DNA from: Oegoconia quadripuncta | Taxonomy: Eukaryota > Arthropoda > Insecta > Lepidoptera > Autostichidae | Direction: 5' to 3' | Length of the DNA stretch: 64,000 nucleotides | Assembly (NCBI GenBank): GCA_949316235.1 | Contig: OX438747.1 | Location: forward strand, 30,012,618 to 30,076,617 | In this document: piece after piece, positions 47,835 through 62,000 of the stretch | How the letters are laid out: each line of letters opens with the position of its first letter | Numbering within the stretch: position 1 is the first letter of the stretch | The notes under the pieces: generated by a model | Seen by the model: only the letters and a program-made list of their open reading frames with translations | Databases searched by the model: none | What the model was told of the DNA's origin: nothing | Program-made: the position numbers and the translations under genes

Positions 47835-48000
47835 AAAAATGGTTTACCATCAATGAACTAGCATTTCTCATTATCATGGGGTTATGGGGCTTATGGGGTT
47901 GGCTGGAAGAGATCTCTCTTAGAGATAAGCTCACCTTTGTATCTTTGTATCTGACAATTGTATCTTTTGTGTTTATTTGCAATAAAGAATAATATATATA
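47835..48000 (+). repeat. LINE tail with GAAGAGATC hairpin
   Basis: GGAAGAGATCTCTCTTAGAG and TTTGCAATAAAGAATAATAT. Confidence 0.5.
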
Positions 48001-48125
48001 TCATATATAATCTATGTCAAAAACGTATCATTATTCACCGTTAATAGTCATTTGTAAAACTTCACAGTTTGGATACGTTCTAATAAGCCGAACATCAACG
48101 AGAAGTTAAACTAATCGATTTACTT

Positions 48126-48547
48126 GGTCTTTATCTATGAAATTGGAGTTTTTTTCTTCGTTAATCATAATATGTACCAATTCCTGCAATTTTCAAAGCA
48201 ATATTCAAATTTGTTTTTTATATATGGAAAATGGAATATTATTTCAAGGTTTCACATGAAATATTTTTTAATTTCTGAGCTAAATCACATAATAAAAAAA
48301 ATTTGAACAGAGCCTCTTTTCATGTGCTTCCCATAATCATTTCTTAGATTCGCAGAAACTTTTATAAAGCGGTTACTTTTAAAAATTAACGCTGCCTATA
48401 CTTAACTTAATGTTATCCGATAATACACACAAAGTTTAGCTAAATTTGGAATTGCCGTTCCCAAAAAAAAAATCAAAAATGTTCGTATGAAGAAAACAGT
48501 CTTAATGAAATTCTTCGTACAAAACGCCAATTTCATAGGTAAGGACC
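48126..48547. repeat. GGTCCTTACC-type MITE, second complete copy
   Basis: Aligns with 42,599-43,008 end to end; 422 bases. Confidence 0.75.
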
Positions 48548-48775
48548 TAATAATAAGGCACAGGAAAATGACTGCTGCACATCCACGAACAAAGTAAAAA
48601 ACAAGAATAATATCTTTATTATATATATTTGGACTGGGATGATTTTTGCAGCTAGGATTATCTCCCCAAGAGGGGATCTCCTCAACGGTTAATAGCACGA
48701 ATACAAAATTTTACGTAGATTTTAGACTATAATTAACATGTGATAATCAAGATGGAGTATTAAAAGCTTGTTTTG

Positions 48776-49155
48776 GCCCGTATTAATAAGCCATTCTCAA
48801 GATTGAGGAGTTTTGTGATCGGTCTCAAGTAAACGTGTTGATTAATAAACCTAACTTGAGATCTGAAAAGCAAGTGCACACTTAGGCAGTACTCACTTGT
48901 GAGGTGCTTCGAGTTTCACGTATTAATAAACGAAACTCCAAGAGTATCATTCATACACCGCTGAGGCGAATACTTGAGTAGCTATCTCAGCTGAGTAGAC
49001 CTCAAGATTGATTTATGAGTGAAACTCGGCGCACCTCTCAAGTGAGTAGGTACTGCTTAAGCACGTGCTTTTCAGGTCTCAAGTAAGGTTTATTAATCAA
49101 CACGTTTACTTGAGACCGGTCACAAAACTCTTACAATCTTGAGAATGGTTTATTT
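48776..49155. repeat. GGCCCG-type MITE, rearranged pair
   Basis: Starts GGCCCGTATTAATAAGCC; at about 49,020 it switches to another copy's right half (GCGCACCTCTCAAGTGAG). Confidence 0.65.
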
Positions 49156-49187
49156 TACTCTTTTTCCAGGCTCCAAAAGATAGGCCC

Positions 49188-49660
49188 GTATTAATAAACC
49201 AATCTCAATACAATACAAATACTCTTTATTGCGCAAAATAATTTACAATAATTTTGATGATAACAATAGAACACAATTAGGCGGTCTTATCACTAAAAGC
49301 GATCTCTTCCAGACAACCCACAGCTACGGGACATTTGTAGGTAGAAAAACAAGTCTTGAGGCTGGGCTGTATCAACCGATATGCGTCTTAAGCAGTTGAC
49401 GCTATCTCAGGCTCCGTGCTAATTTATTAACCAATCTTGAGGTCTACTCAGCTGCGATCACTTCTCAAGTATTTGCCTCAGCAGCGAATGAATGATAGTC
49501 TTGAGTTTCGTTTATTAATACGCGCACCTCTCAAGTGAGTACTGCTTGAGTAAGCACGTGCGTTTCAGGTCTTAAGTAGGTTTATTAATCAACACGTTTA
49601 CTTGAGACCGGTCACAAGACTGTTCTCAATCTTGAGAATAGTTTATTAATACGGGCCTAA
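49188..49660. repeat. GGCCCG-type MITE containing a TTGTA-tailed retroelement end
   Basis: The MITE phrase CAATCTCAATACAA|GTCTTGAGG is split by about 140 bases (49,210-49,352) that match 58,530-58,670 almost exactly. Confidence 0.75.
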
Positions 49661-49727
49661 GAGTGGCTCAGGAATCCATTTCCCCGATCGTACAAAGCGC
49701 CACAAACAATTCGACCAGGTGAGAAAA

Positions 49728-49855
49728 AGCGCACCTCTCAAGTGAGTACTGCTTGAGTATGCACGTGCTTTTCAGGTCTCAAGTTAGGTTTATTAATCAA
49801 CAATCACAAGACTGCTCTCAATCTTGAGAATGGTTTATTAATACGGGCCATATAA
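49728..49855. repeat. GGCCCG-type MITE, right half
   Basis: GCGCACCTCTCAAGTGAGTA to GGTTTATTAATACGGGCC. Confidence 0.65.
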
Positions 49856-49924
49856 GTGAAGTTAAAGGAAACAAACTATGTAGGTATTTATAAATTGTAT
49901 AATAACTAATCAATAATAACTATC

Positions 49925-50022
49925 TCATGCATCATGCAACATAATACCATCCTCGATGACGTGATTGGACTTGGGCCTTAATTTGGTTTCAGGTAATTTA
50001 ATATTCTTACACCGCTTGTCGT
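49925..50022 (-). CDS. Kazal-like gene, last exon
   Basis: 98 bases, acceptor ATTTTGCAG; DKRCKNIKLPETKLRPKSNH to a TGA stop. Confidence 0.75.
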
Positions 50023-53000
50023 CTGCAAAATATAATAATACATTAATGCCTAGTCTGAAACGACTGCGGTGCTGGCAGCGCTGATGGTGGGCGAAAGGAC
50101 AGCTTAGCACAGCTCCAGGGTACCACAGCGCGGTCAGCATGCTAGTCCTTGATGGAAACGGTGGCGCGGACAGCAAGGGCTGCAGTGCTGACCACGCTTG
50201 AAGACCGAAAGCTCAGCCAAGGTCGAGGCCATCATAGCAGCAGTGCAGTCATTACGGACCAAGGCTTGTACAGTGCGTCACTCAAACAATGTGAATCTTT
50301 CCTGAATCGTACAACCTTAGGATCTTCAAAAGCAGAGTGAATAGGCATTTACTGGGATCGTGTGCTTCAGCTTCGACCACATCGTCACTTTCCATCAGGT
50401 GAGATTGTGGTCAAACGTGTATTCAGTTGATCATAAAAAATATAAAAACTATAAAAGCACGCTCCATTTTCACCATCATCTCCTGGCTCCATCATCAGAT
50501 CGTCGACACCAAGTGTAATATATTGGACTCGTCAAAACGAATATTTAACCTCCGTAGCTCAATGTAAACAACATTGGGTTTACGATTCGGAGGCGGGTTC
50601 GATCCCCAGCGGGGTACATATTTAGTATTCTGTTTGGTTGGTGGTAGGGCATTTTAAATGTCCGCGTGGCAACACAACACAACAATGTTAATAGCTTTGT
50701 TGTGTTCCGGTTGTCAGAGATAAGATAGCCAGTCCCCCAAGTAAGATGGGGTTTCTGGATCAGTACGCTAACACTTTCGGCCTCATCTTCACTTAACATC
50801 AGGTGTGATTGAGGTCAAGTGCTAACCCGTTGTGCTTAAAAAAATATATGAGCCCAAACTCGAGGGGTTTACTAGTAGCCTCTGAAGAGTTCCACCATCT
50901 ACCTCTTATCTCCATCGTCAGATCAGCTCCAAGATACCAAATTAAAGTATCGTCATCAGAATTACATATACATACAAACTTTCATTTCGATACGACAATA
51001 ATAATAATAATAATAAATATTTCGGACACTTACACCAATCATCTAGTCCCAAACTAAGCAAAGCTTGCCCTATGGATACTAGATAACGGATAAACATATA
51101 TAAATATTTATATAAACATCCAAGACTCGGGAATAAATGTTCGTATTCATCATACAAACATTTACCCCTCGCGGGATTCGAACCCGCAACCGTTGGTTTC
51201 GCTGATAGGGTGACTATCCACTACACCAATCGGTCGTCACCACCAATTAGAAATAAGTTTAAATTAACTTTCAGGATTTGATTACATTGTTAGTTGGTTA
51301 CAAGTGAAGCAGTAAGAGCGGGTTAAAAAAAAAGAAAATTAGGCAATAATGCGGGTACCGCCTGTACTATACAGCCAGATTCTGAATGTAAATTTTCATT
51401 CTCAATTCTCTTACGTAAACGATTCGTACATTTTACAATTTCCATAATATGTATGTCTGGACATCATTTTAGATCACCACAATAATACTTTACAGAAGTA
51501 TTCTTTCTCCGCACAAGGTTACTCCGCTTTACGATTAGTCTTTTTTTTAAATTACTGGCCTTTTTTTAAACGCCAGGCATTTTATTTGACATACTCGTAA
51601 TAAATGTTAATCATACCGAAGAACCATTTTACAGAATACTTATTTGTCAGCCATATTCAACTTCCGAATTACCTACTCACAACACTTTAATTTCAATTAA
51701 AATTAGGGCCTCTCCTAAAAAGAAATAACAATAATTTAGATGAATGCATGTAAGCACTACGCAAAACGTATATATATAGGGCGGGTGCGTGCGAACATCT
51801 GTTGGTTAGGTAGGAAACCCTTCCGCCATACCCATGCATGACGGAAGCGAGATGAGCGAGCAAAGCGAGATACAAAAAATATCGGAAATACTGTATCCTT
51901 CCGTTTGGCAAAATATTTTTCGGCAAATTTTACTTCCCAAAAAACCTAATCGTACTAGTTTCATTTCCCAAATCTTTAGCGAATTATATTTCGCATTTTA
52001 ATCACTTGGTCAAATATTAATTTGGCAACTTTTTACTTGCTCAAGTTTTATTAAATCAAATATACATTAAGCGAATGCTTTATTTTGTAAAAAAATATAT
52101 TCCAAAAATAAGTTCGTTCAAATATTCATTTTAATATGGGTGATAATATAGGTTACGTAGGCTAGATTAGAACTGCTAGAAAAGTGAGTTACGTTAGGTT
52201 AGAACTGTGACCCCAACAGAGCGCGAGCCGAGCGAGCGAAGTGAGCGTGCCGTGGCAGCGGGCGGCGAAGCGCCGGAATTGGTTTGTATACCTAATAACA
52301 ATATATTTGGGAAGAGCATGTTATGCCAAACCATATTTGACTTCATAATACTTGGTTAAATGAAACATTGCCATGTAATTATTTGTCAAACAATAAATTG
52401 CCGAAAATAGTATTGCCAACTGTAAAATTGAGAAAAGTTGTTTTGCCAAATGAAAATTTGGGAAACATACTTTGGGATGTGATACTTTGGGAAACGGTTT
52501 TTGCCCAAGAATTTGTAATTCCGGAAATACAATAGGTAACCTGCATACTCACATAACGATATTCCCCTTCTGCCTCTCCCGTACTTGCACCACATATAGC
52601 GGAGGACCATATCATCGTCCCCTGGCTCTGACACCCCGCCCTTCAGGCCCTGGAGGTCGTAGTGGTAAGGCGCCGACAGGATGCAGGGGTACCGGGATAT
52701 TAACTGGAGATCTGCGGACGAAATCGTATTAGGCAAGGCTCTGAGTCGACGACTTCATGTAAGTAATAAATAACTATAAGAAGACCTTCGACAAAATTGA
52801 TGGAGCAAATTATTTTATCGTCCAGTCATCATCATCAATCAATTTTTGCGTTCGATCTTTAGTAATTTGCCATTTCTACTAAATAAATTTTAAATATAAA
52901 GAAGTTATCCATCGCTTTTTTTGAAAATAGTTACAGGAGTTCTGTATATTCTTGAAGACAATGAAATGAAGAGTATTATAGCATGCTTTAGATATAGTAT

Positions 53001-56000
53001 AGGTATTTAGTAATAAAACATAGACTATGTGATTAAAATTACCACTGAATTTCATTGCGTCGGATAATATACTTAGAACTCCTGTAACTATTTTGAAAAA
53101 AATCGATCAATAACTTCTTTATATTTATGAACAATTTCACCGAGGGCAAATATCACGACTCAATAAACTATTTAAAAAATATATAAAGTAGCAATTGATT
53201 AATTTTTTAGAAAATTGTTTTAGGAGATCTTATAGCATCTTCTACAACGCAATGAAGTTCACAACGGTAACTCTAATTTAATATTGTAGGTGTTTTATAA
53301 ATAAATACCTTTACTATATCTAAAGCAAGCTACAGAATGATTAGAAAACATTACTGATGGGTACTCTTATCTTTCTACAAAAAAATCAGGAACTTTAAAA
53401 TTATAGCAAGTTACACCACAAAAATTAAGTATTTTTACTGGACTCCTCGCTGACACGTGCCACGTTTGTTTGTAGCCCTTGTTCGAATGAGCGAAATACT
53501 TACTTTCCTTTGGATATTTACAGTTGAACTTCCTCATGTGACAAACGCTCATGAAGGTCCTGTAGATGCCATCCTTGCACCTCGCACACACCATGACGTC
53601 TCTAGACGGGCAGACCGTGGGGCATGCCGCTTGGTACTCCTTCTCGTTCACTACAATAAGTATCATGGAATACTAAATAATAGAAGAAAAGTAGCGTCGG
53701 TGGCTCAGCAGTTAGGACGCAGTCTACTCACCCTTTGGCCTAAACAGAGACCAGCCTTCCGATCGTGCGAGGCTTCGACCAAACGCTCCAATAACTGACG
53801 GAAGAGGGTCCCCACGAGACCCAAGGTCTCTACCCCTATTATTATTACTCTCATCTCAGCCCATAAACATCCCACTGCAGGGATATAAGCCTTCCCTCGT
53901 ACAATGAGGGAGTAAGGGCCATAGTCCGCCACGCTGGCCCAGTGCGGGTTGGGGACTTCACATACCTTTGAATTTTTATTTCCTCAAGTTTCCTCACCAT
54001 ATTTTCCTTCACTGTTTAAGGCCTGTTTAATAAACCAATCTCAATACAAGTCTTGAGGCTGTATCAACCGAGATTCGTCTTAAGCAGTTGACGCTATCTC
54101 AAGCTCCGTGCTAATTTATAAACCAATCTTGAGGTCTACTCGGCTGAGATTACTTCTCAAGTATTCGCCTCAGCGGCGAATGAATGATAGTCTTGAGTTT
54201 CGTTTATAAATACGCGCAGCTCTCAAGTGAGTACTACTTGAGTATGCACATGCTTTTCAGGTCTCAAGTTAGGTTTATTAATCAACACGTTTACTTGAGA
54301 CCGGTCACAAGACTGTTCTCAATCTTGAGAATGGTTTATTATATTAATACGGGCCTAAGAGTAGTCGGATAAATGCACACAGATAAGTAATTAAATTAAA
54401 TTTAAAAACTCCTTGTTCCTCCTCTTTCCTCCAAAAGGCCATCCCTCCGTGGCTCCAGTACCCTGCCTGGGCCTCTTAACCGCTGAGCTACCGACGAGTC
54501 TTGGACACACGAAAAAAGTTGATTCCCCAAATTGTGAATGTTGTGGCAAGGTGGAAGATGTGCAAATTCTTTTGATAGAGTGTGTCAGGAACAAGACGAA
54601 GAGGGAGACACTAATTAGACAGCTAGAATGAAATCGTTTTGACATAGGAATTGTGCTGTGGTGTGAAACCATCTGTTTGGTGTAGTGGTTAGCAACTCTG
54701 ACCACTATACCAAAAGGTTGCGGGTTCGAATCCCGCTAGGGGCAAATGTTTGTCTGATGAATGTATTTATTTACAAAAGGAAAAAATATAAATAAATAAA
54801 TATAAATATTTCGGACACTTACACCAATCATCTAGTCCCAAACTAAGCAAAGCTTGTGCTATGGTTACTAGATAACGGATAAACATACATAAATATTTCT
54901 ATAAACATCCAAGACTCGGGAATAAATGTTCGTATTCATCATACAAACATTTACCCGTCGCGGGATTCGAACCCACAACCATTGGTGTCGCTGATAGGGT
55001 CACTATCCACTACACCAATCGGTCGTCTCTATCAATATATTTATGTAGTATATCAACCATCTGGTATCCACAAGCCACAACACAAGCCTTTGCTTAGTGT
55101 GGAACTAGATGACGCTGTGTGTATGTCTAAGGATATTTATTATTATTTATAACATGGTATTCGTTTTAAAAAAAAGATTATTTAGTTCTTTCCGACACCT
55201 GAGGAGTTGTCATCTAGCCACTGAACTTTCTGGTTAGTGAATCCCATTATCTGTGTTATGATATCGGATGAGTTTTTTTACCGTAAGGAAAAAAATAGGC
55301 AACATTAGGTAAGTGAAATAGAATGTATTGGCATAGGTAGTTTAATTATTTTTTATCAAAACTATAATCTAATATAGCGTTAATTATGACATTTGACGGC
55401 CGCGTTTGCAGCCTATTCCACATAATTACATCATTGAATTAAATAGATAACGAATTTTTTTAGAAAATATGATTTTTTTTAGTTTCATTCTCTCCTCTAG
55501 GAGAAGGCAAAGGGATCTAGCCCATAAAAGCCATGTCTTATTTATCTTATTTCTTCAGTTTGTAAGTCAGTCTCAGTCAAAACAAGTAATTCGTCGTATA
55601 CTTGGCCTATACAGAGTCTAGTCACGGTCAAGTCATTCTTCAGTAAAGTGGCAGAATGCTTTACAAAAGATTTTGGCGGCTTCTTGTGGGAATCCGAAAG
55701 CTCCGTTACGCACTTTAATTTACACTTCCCTTCATTTGTAGTACCATCACTAACGTTTGCTGCACAATATTCTGCCATTATTAAGCTTCAATAGTTAGAA
55801 TGCACAAATTATAAGAATTATAAAGAAAAATGCAACTTCACTCGCCGAGTTCCCGCCAAAAAGCATTTTATTTTTTCTGTTAGTGTTAGGTTAACTAGCG
55901 AAGGGTACAATGGGATTGACATATCCTCTAGGACAAAAATCTCTAAATCAAATAAAGATTAAAAAAATCAAAAGTTCAGTGAACGAAATAGTGACTGAAA

Positions 56001-59000
56001 CTTGAAGCGACTGAGTGAAAATTTGAAAAACAAAATATTACTCCACAAGGAATAGCATCCAAAGCCGTAAAGATTAAAAAAAAAGAAAAATCATTAATTT
56101 CAAATAAGTAGAATTCCCACATTTTTAAAGAAGAATAGAACATCTATAGAACATTAGAACATCATATCCGCTAGGGACATAATGTTTGTGTGATGAATAC
56201 GGACATGTGTACCCGAGTTATGGATGTTTTTTCATTTATAATAAGCATTTATTCACAAAAAAAAAATGTATTTATGTAGTATATCAACCACCTGGTATCC
56301 ACAACACAAGCCTATAGTTGCGTACTGTGGAACTAGATGGCGCTGTGTGTATGTCTAAGGATATTTATTTATTTATAGTAGTGCCGCGAAATGTGCAGCA
56401 TATATTTCGCTGGATTCAGGCCACTTCCAATCGGTCGCTCAGAAATTCTTTAAGGAGGCATCATGTGCAGCAATGGACATACTGCCGCTAATATGATAAA
56501 TAATAATTATAAATAAACATTTTTGTACACAGAACGCCATCTAGTTCCACGCTAAGCAAGTAGGCTTGTATTGGTTACAAGATGGTTGATATAAAACACA
56601 AATAAGTAAAACACAAAAAACTTGTACAAATAAGGATATCTTACCTTTTTCCGTAGCCACTTCAGGACTCTTATCCGCTAGAAAAATAAGACATTTATAG
56701 TTTCATAAATAGCAATATTTCTTTATATACCTAACCAATACAATAAATGATCGGATTTACGTAACTAATAACAATTGAAGTATTTAAAAACAAAAACACA
56801 CGACAGCATGTTAAGTATTTCGCTTTCAAGGGTTTTCAATGACCTTTGGCAGGTCGTTAATATATGCCAAAAATAGGTAATAGGCAACCAAGCACACTGC
56901 CTTGAGGTATTGATTTTGTTACCTTGGAGTTTTTCGAACTCGCTCTTGCTATGGCTCCCGTATTGTGATTTGTGTATTCAATTGAGACATATTGGATTCG
57001 ATTATTAAGGTAAGATTTAAACCAATCATGAATATTATGCCCCGTACACCTATATTGTACAGTTTTTTCAGAAGCATGTCATACCTATCGAGCAGGATAC
57101 CAACGGCTTATTTCTTGTTATTTATTATACTTAATATTTCGTGTATGTATTTGAAAACAGCCAGTGAAGTTGACCGATTTCGTCTGAATCCGGTCTGATG
57201 TTCACAAAATTTATTGACTAACTTTATCGCGGAAATTTGTTTATCCCGCGGGAACTACTCAGTTTATCGAGATAAAAAGTATCCTAGGTTTTAATCCACG
57301 GTATACCCTACCTATATACCAAATTTCATCAAAATTCATTCATCCGTTTCGCCGTGATTGAGCAACGAACAAACATCCAAACTTTCCCATTTATAATATT
57401 AGTTAGATACTTATTTATAACGTTATCTTACGTGCAAAATCGTCCTCTTCCTCCGTAGGTTTGGTTTCCCCGCTATCAGGAGCTTGTGGGCTGTGATTGT
57501 TATACTCATGGGAGGAAGTCTTGTGAACCTGCCCGCTCTCTTGGGAAGTCTGTATTGAATCGGTTACCTTCAGACGGTGTGGTTTTATCAGCATATTAGT
57601 GGCATCTGGGGAATTACGAAGATTTTATTCAGTGGTGCTAATTCGATTAGTCCGAAACTAGGCTACTATGGATACTAGATAGATGTTTATTCTGGATGAG
57701 TTTTTTTACCGTAAGGAAAAAATAGGGCATATATTAGGTAAGTGAAATATTTTTTTTTTTTTGCCAATCAATCCCATAGTTCTTTATTTTGAACAATTTA
57801 GACGGGGTATAAAAAATAAAAACTAAAACAAAACTATAAGGCAAAGACATCATCTAGAGCTCCCGATTGCGGTATGGACCCTAACACACTGGCTGCATTA
57901 CCTCTCTGAACAGCCAGACTGAGACGTTGAGCGAGGTATGCGCCAGTCCGTAAATCACACGAGGCCAGCACCAATCTGGTCGAGAGACCGTGGACGAAAT
58001 TCCTGGTGTCAGAAGACCACGGTCCCATAGTTTCTACTGCAAGCGCCACAAACTCATGGCTACAGAAATAGAAGTTATTGGCATAGGTAGTTTAATTTTT
58101 TTTTTTCAAAACTATCATCGACCCACGCACCTGCCGGAGATTGAAATGCGACTGGCGGGATTCCTAGGGTTCTGATCATGCGAAATTTATTTGTAACCCA
58201 TATTTTCTCCAATTTTTTTTTTAAATATTTTATGTAATTATATGGAATAGGCTACAAACGCGACCGTCAAATTACAAAAAAGCTGGTATTCGTAGGGTTC
58301 CTATATCATGCGAATTTTAATTCGAACTCTTATTTTTTTTATGGTTAACTGGATACGCGTTTGACCACAATCTCACCTGATGGGAAGTGACGATGTGGCC
58401 GTAGATAAAGCACGCGATCTCAGTAGATGCCTATTCACCCTGCTCTTGAAGATCCCAAGGTTGTAGGATTCAGGAAGACAATACAATACAATACAATACA
58501 ATACAATACAATACAATACAATACAATACAATACAAATACTCTTTATTGCGCAAAATAATTTACAATAATTTTGATGATAACAATAGAACACAATTAGGC
58601 GGTCTTATCACTAAAAGCGATCTCTTCCAGACAACCCACAGCTACGGGACATTTGTAGGTAGAAAAACAGGTAGGGTGCATGCATAAATATAATAATAAT
58701 ATCATATTAATTGACCTACGCCGGAAGGGAGTTCGCATTGTGAATGAAGAGTCGAACCGCTTAGTGCGAATGTTCGGTGGAATCACTCCCCGCGCCTAGT
58801 AGTCCGAAGATGAAATGGCGATGGTGGAATAAGATTGTGTAATTCCAACGCACACTCACCGAAGTGCATCCTGTAAAAGACTGAGAGACAGGCTCTTCTC
58901 CAAGGTTTTTTTATTTATTTAATTTAGTACTGTAATTATGTGGAGGCTTCAAACGCGACCGTCAAATGACACAACGTTTTATGATATTTAATGGGTTTGA

Positions 59001-62000
59001 AGAAAAAAAAAACTACCTATGCCAATACCTTCTATTTCACTTACCTAATATATCCTATTTTTTCCTTATGGCAAAAAAAAAACTCATCCGGTTTAAACAT
59101 CTGACACAGGAATTTAATGTCATTTAGTGCCGCCATTCATCAGAAAGAACATTTACTCTTTTAACGGATTAGTCTAATCTCTCGTCAATATGAACTTAAA
59201 TAAATAAATAAAATAGTAAATATCTTTGCACATACACACAGCGCCATCTAGTTCCACACTAAGCAACTGGCCTTGTATTATGGAAACCAGGTGATTGATA
59301 AACTACACAAATGCATAAATAAATGAAAAACAACCATAACTCGGGAACACATGTCTGTATTCATCATACGGACCTTTTTGATATGGCAGCAGAGTTCCAA
59401 ACCACTACACCAAACAGGTCATCTGTAGTGTATTAATAACCTTTAATTTTTTAATAATAAATAAAATTATTTAATACTGTTAAATATAACAAATACTGCA
59501 ATATAGAATAAAAAAAATACTGCAATATAAAAATATAAGATAAACATCTTCAATGCCTAAGCACATATTTGTACAACAAATTTGACCAAAAATGCATATA
59601 CCAGCCCCCGTATCATGACAGGCGCGATAAACGTTTACGTCGCGTGAGGTAATATTTGTCCCGCTCATTCACTTGGACGAAATATACAACTATCCCACTT
59701 TCACTGCTATTTCGCGCGCGGCAAACGATTTCATGGTATGGGGGACTAAGTAAATTTGACAAAAAAAAACTCAAATAATGGCTTATGAATACAATTTAAT
59801 TATTATTATTATCAAATAAAGCTATGAATACAATTTAATTATTACCTACATAACTATTTAATTTTGACTACTAACGAAATTATTATTGACTTTTCTGAAC
59901 CTGACATTTTAACTAAATAATTATTGTAACTACGTATAATGTGCATGTGTAAATATAATCGTTAATTTAATGTGTAAATATAATTACATTTTGCATGCCA
60001 GTGTCTGGTAAAATGTGTGAAACTTTATATTTGTGAATGAGATCTGTGTACCACATTTAGAGCAAAATAAATGTATTTGTATTTGCATTTGCATTTGCAT
60101 GTATTTTGTATTTGTATTTATTATGTGAGTTTAAGAAACTCAAATACTTAAAAACCTATTTTTTTTTAAGAGCATCCTCTCGAATTTCTTGCTTGTTCTT
60201 CTCAGGGTAAAATTGCCTTTTGAACAAGCAGTAGCTTTAAAAATGTAAAATCTGACTATTTTAAATGTACTCTTGTGTACCTACAAAATAAAGCATTTTT
60301 GATTGGATTTGATATAGAATAAAATATGCTGGGGTGGAAGGATGAATAGAGGATCTGAATACCTACCGTACATGGCACTGCTCAATCAATACAGACAATC
60401 ACAATTTAAACACACACACAATCTAATTGTTAACATGAAAAGTGTATAAACATGAAACCTAACTGATTATATCTATTTTTAAATAATTTAAAATTAATTT
60501 TCAATTCCTGCAACAATTTAGTTAAGGGTGTTTATGCCTCAAACCATTTCGTTTTCAATCTATCCATCCAGACTTTCAAGCCCAAAAACTTGAAAAGGAA
60601 TAAAATTGAGTTCAGACATACGTTTTTTCGGGGCTTGAGACGTTCCGTAACGAACACAGCACTGGTATAATGTTGCAATAAATTTGTGTGTTTAATTAAA
60701 CGTTCTTTCTTATAAACATGTTTCTTATAATTAAGAAATTTGCGATGGTAGAATGTCAGACTTACGACTCGAATCCTTAACTGCATTCAGCTTTTCATAG
60801 GATACTTCGGCGCCTTCTCCACCGTTCGCATCATCAACTGCCGCTTCTGTAATATCGTCATCCTTTCCTGCTTCTTCTAGTTGAGTTATCTCGCCGTGAT
60901 GGTCCATGTGAGGGTCCTCCTCGTATTCTGGTGTTTGTGGGTTCACTTCCAAGGATTCGGGTTCCTCTTGTTGAGGATTGTCTTCAACTAGATGTTCTTC
61001 TTGTTGGTTATTGTCTTCATCTACATGTTCCTCCTGCACAGGATTGTTTTCTTCTTCAGCACTTTTCTTCTCAAGTAGTTCCTCATCTATTATTGGATCC
61101 GGGGAGGTGTCATGAGACTCCTTATCAGTTAATGAACCTGTATCCGCTGGGGCGACAACATCACCAGACTCATTCTCACTCAAATATTTCTTATTTTTAC
61201 GTTCTCTGTTTACAAGCGTAGGTTTTTTGAAGATAACGCCTTCATGGCCTAGTCTAGACTTTGGTTTTCTCAATCTAACACGGTCATTTTTGCTGGAAGG
61301 TTTATTAATCATACGACTCTTTTCACTAGTCTTCTTTGATCCATCTCTAGGTCTCTTGTTCCCAAACATAGGTTTTTGGAACAAAGGTCCAAGTTTACCA
61401 GTATGTAATTTTCCGTTTGATGCCGATGTATGTTTTGCGGACAAACGTTGTTGTGGATTATATGCAGAGTTTATCTCTATGGTGTCTGCGGATGAATAAT
61501 CGGTAGGAGTTTGTAGTCTGGGCTCCCTTTTGTTTGAAATCACAAAATGTTCGAACATAGGTTTCCCAATGCTACCATGTAACTTCTCATTGTTTTCGAA
61601 CATAGGTTTTCCAATGCTACCATGTAACTTCTCATTGTTTTTGAACATAGGTTTCCCAATGCTACCATGTAACTTCTCATTGTTTTCGAACATAGGTTTC
61701 CCAATGCTACCATGTAACTTCTCGTTGTTTTTGAACATAGGTTTCCCAATGCTACCATGTAGCTTCTCATTGTTTTTGAACATAGGTTTCCCAATGCTAC
61801 CATGTAACTTCTCATTGTTTTCGAACATAGGTTTCCCAATGCTACCATGTAACTTCTCGTTGTTTTCGAACATAGGTTTCCCAATGCTACCATGTAACTT
61901 CTCATTGTTTTCGAACATAGGTTTTCCAATGCTACCATGTAACTTCTCATTGTTTTCGAACATAGGTTTCCCAATGCTACCATGTAACTTCTCGTTGTTT

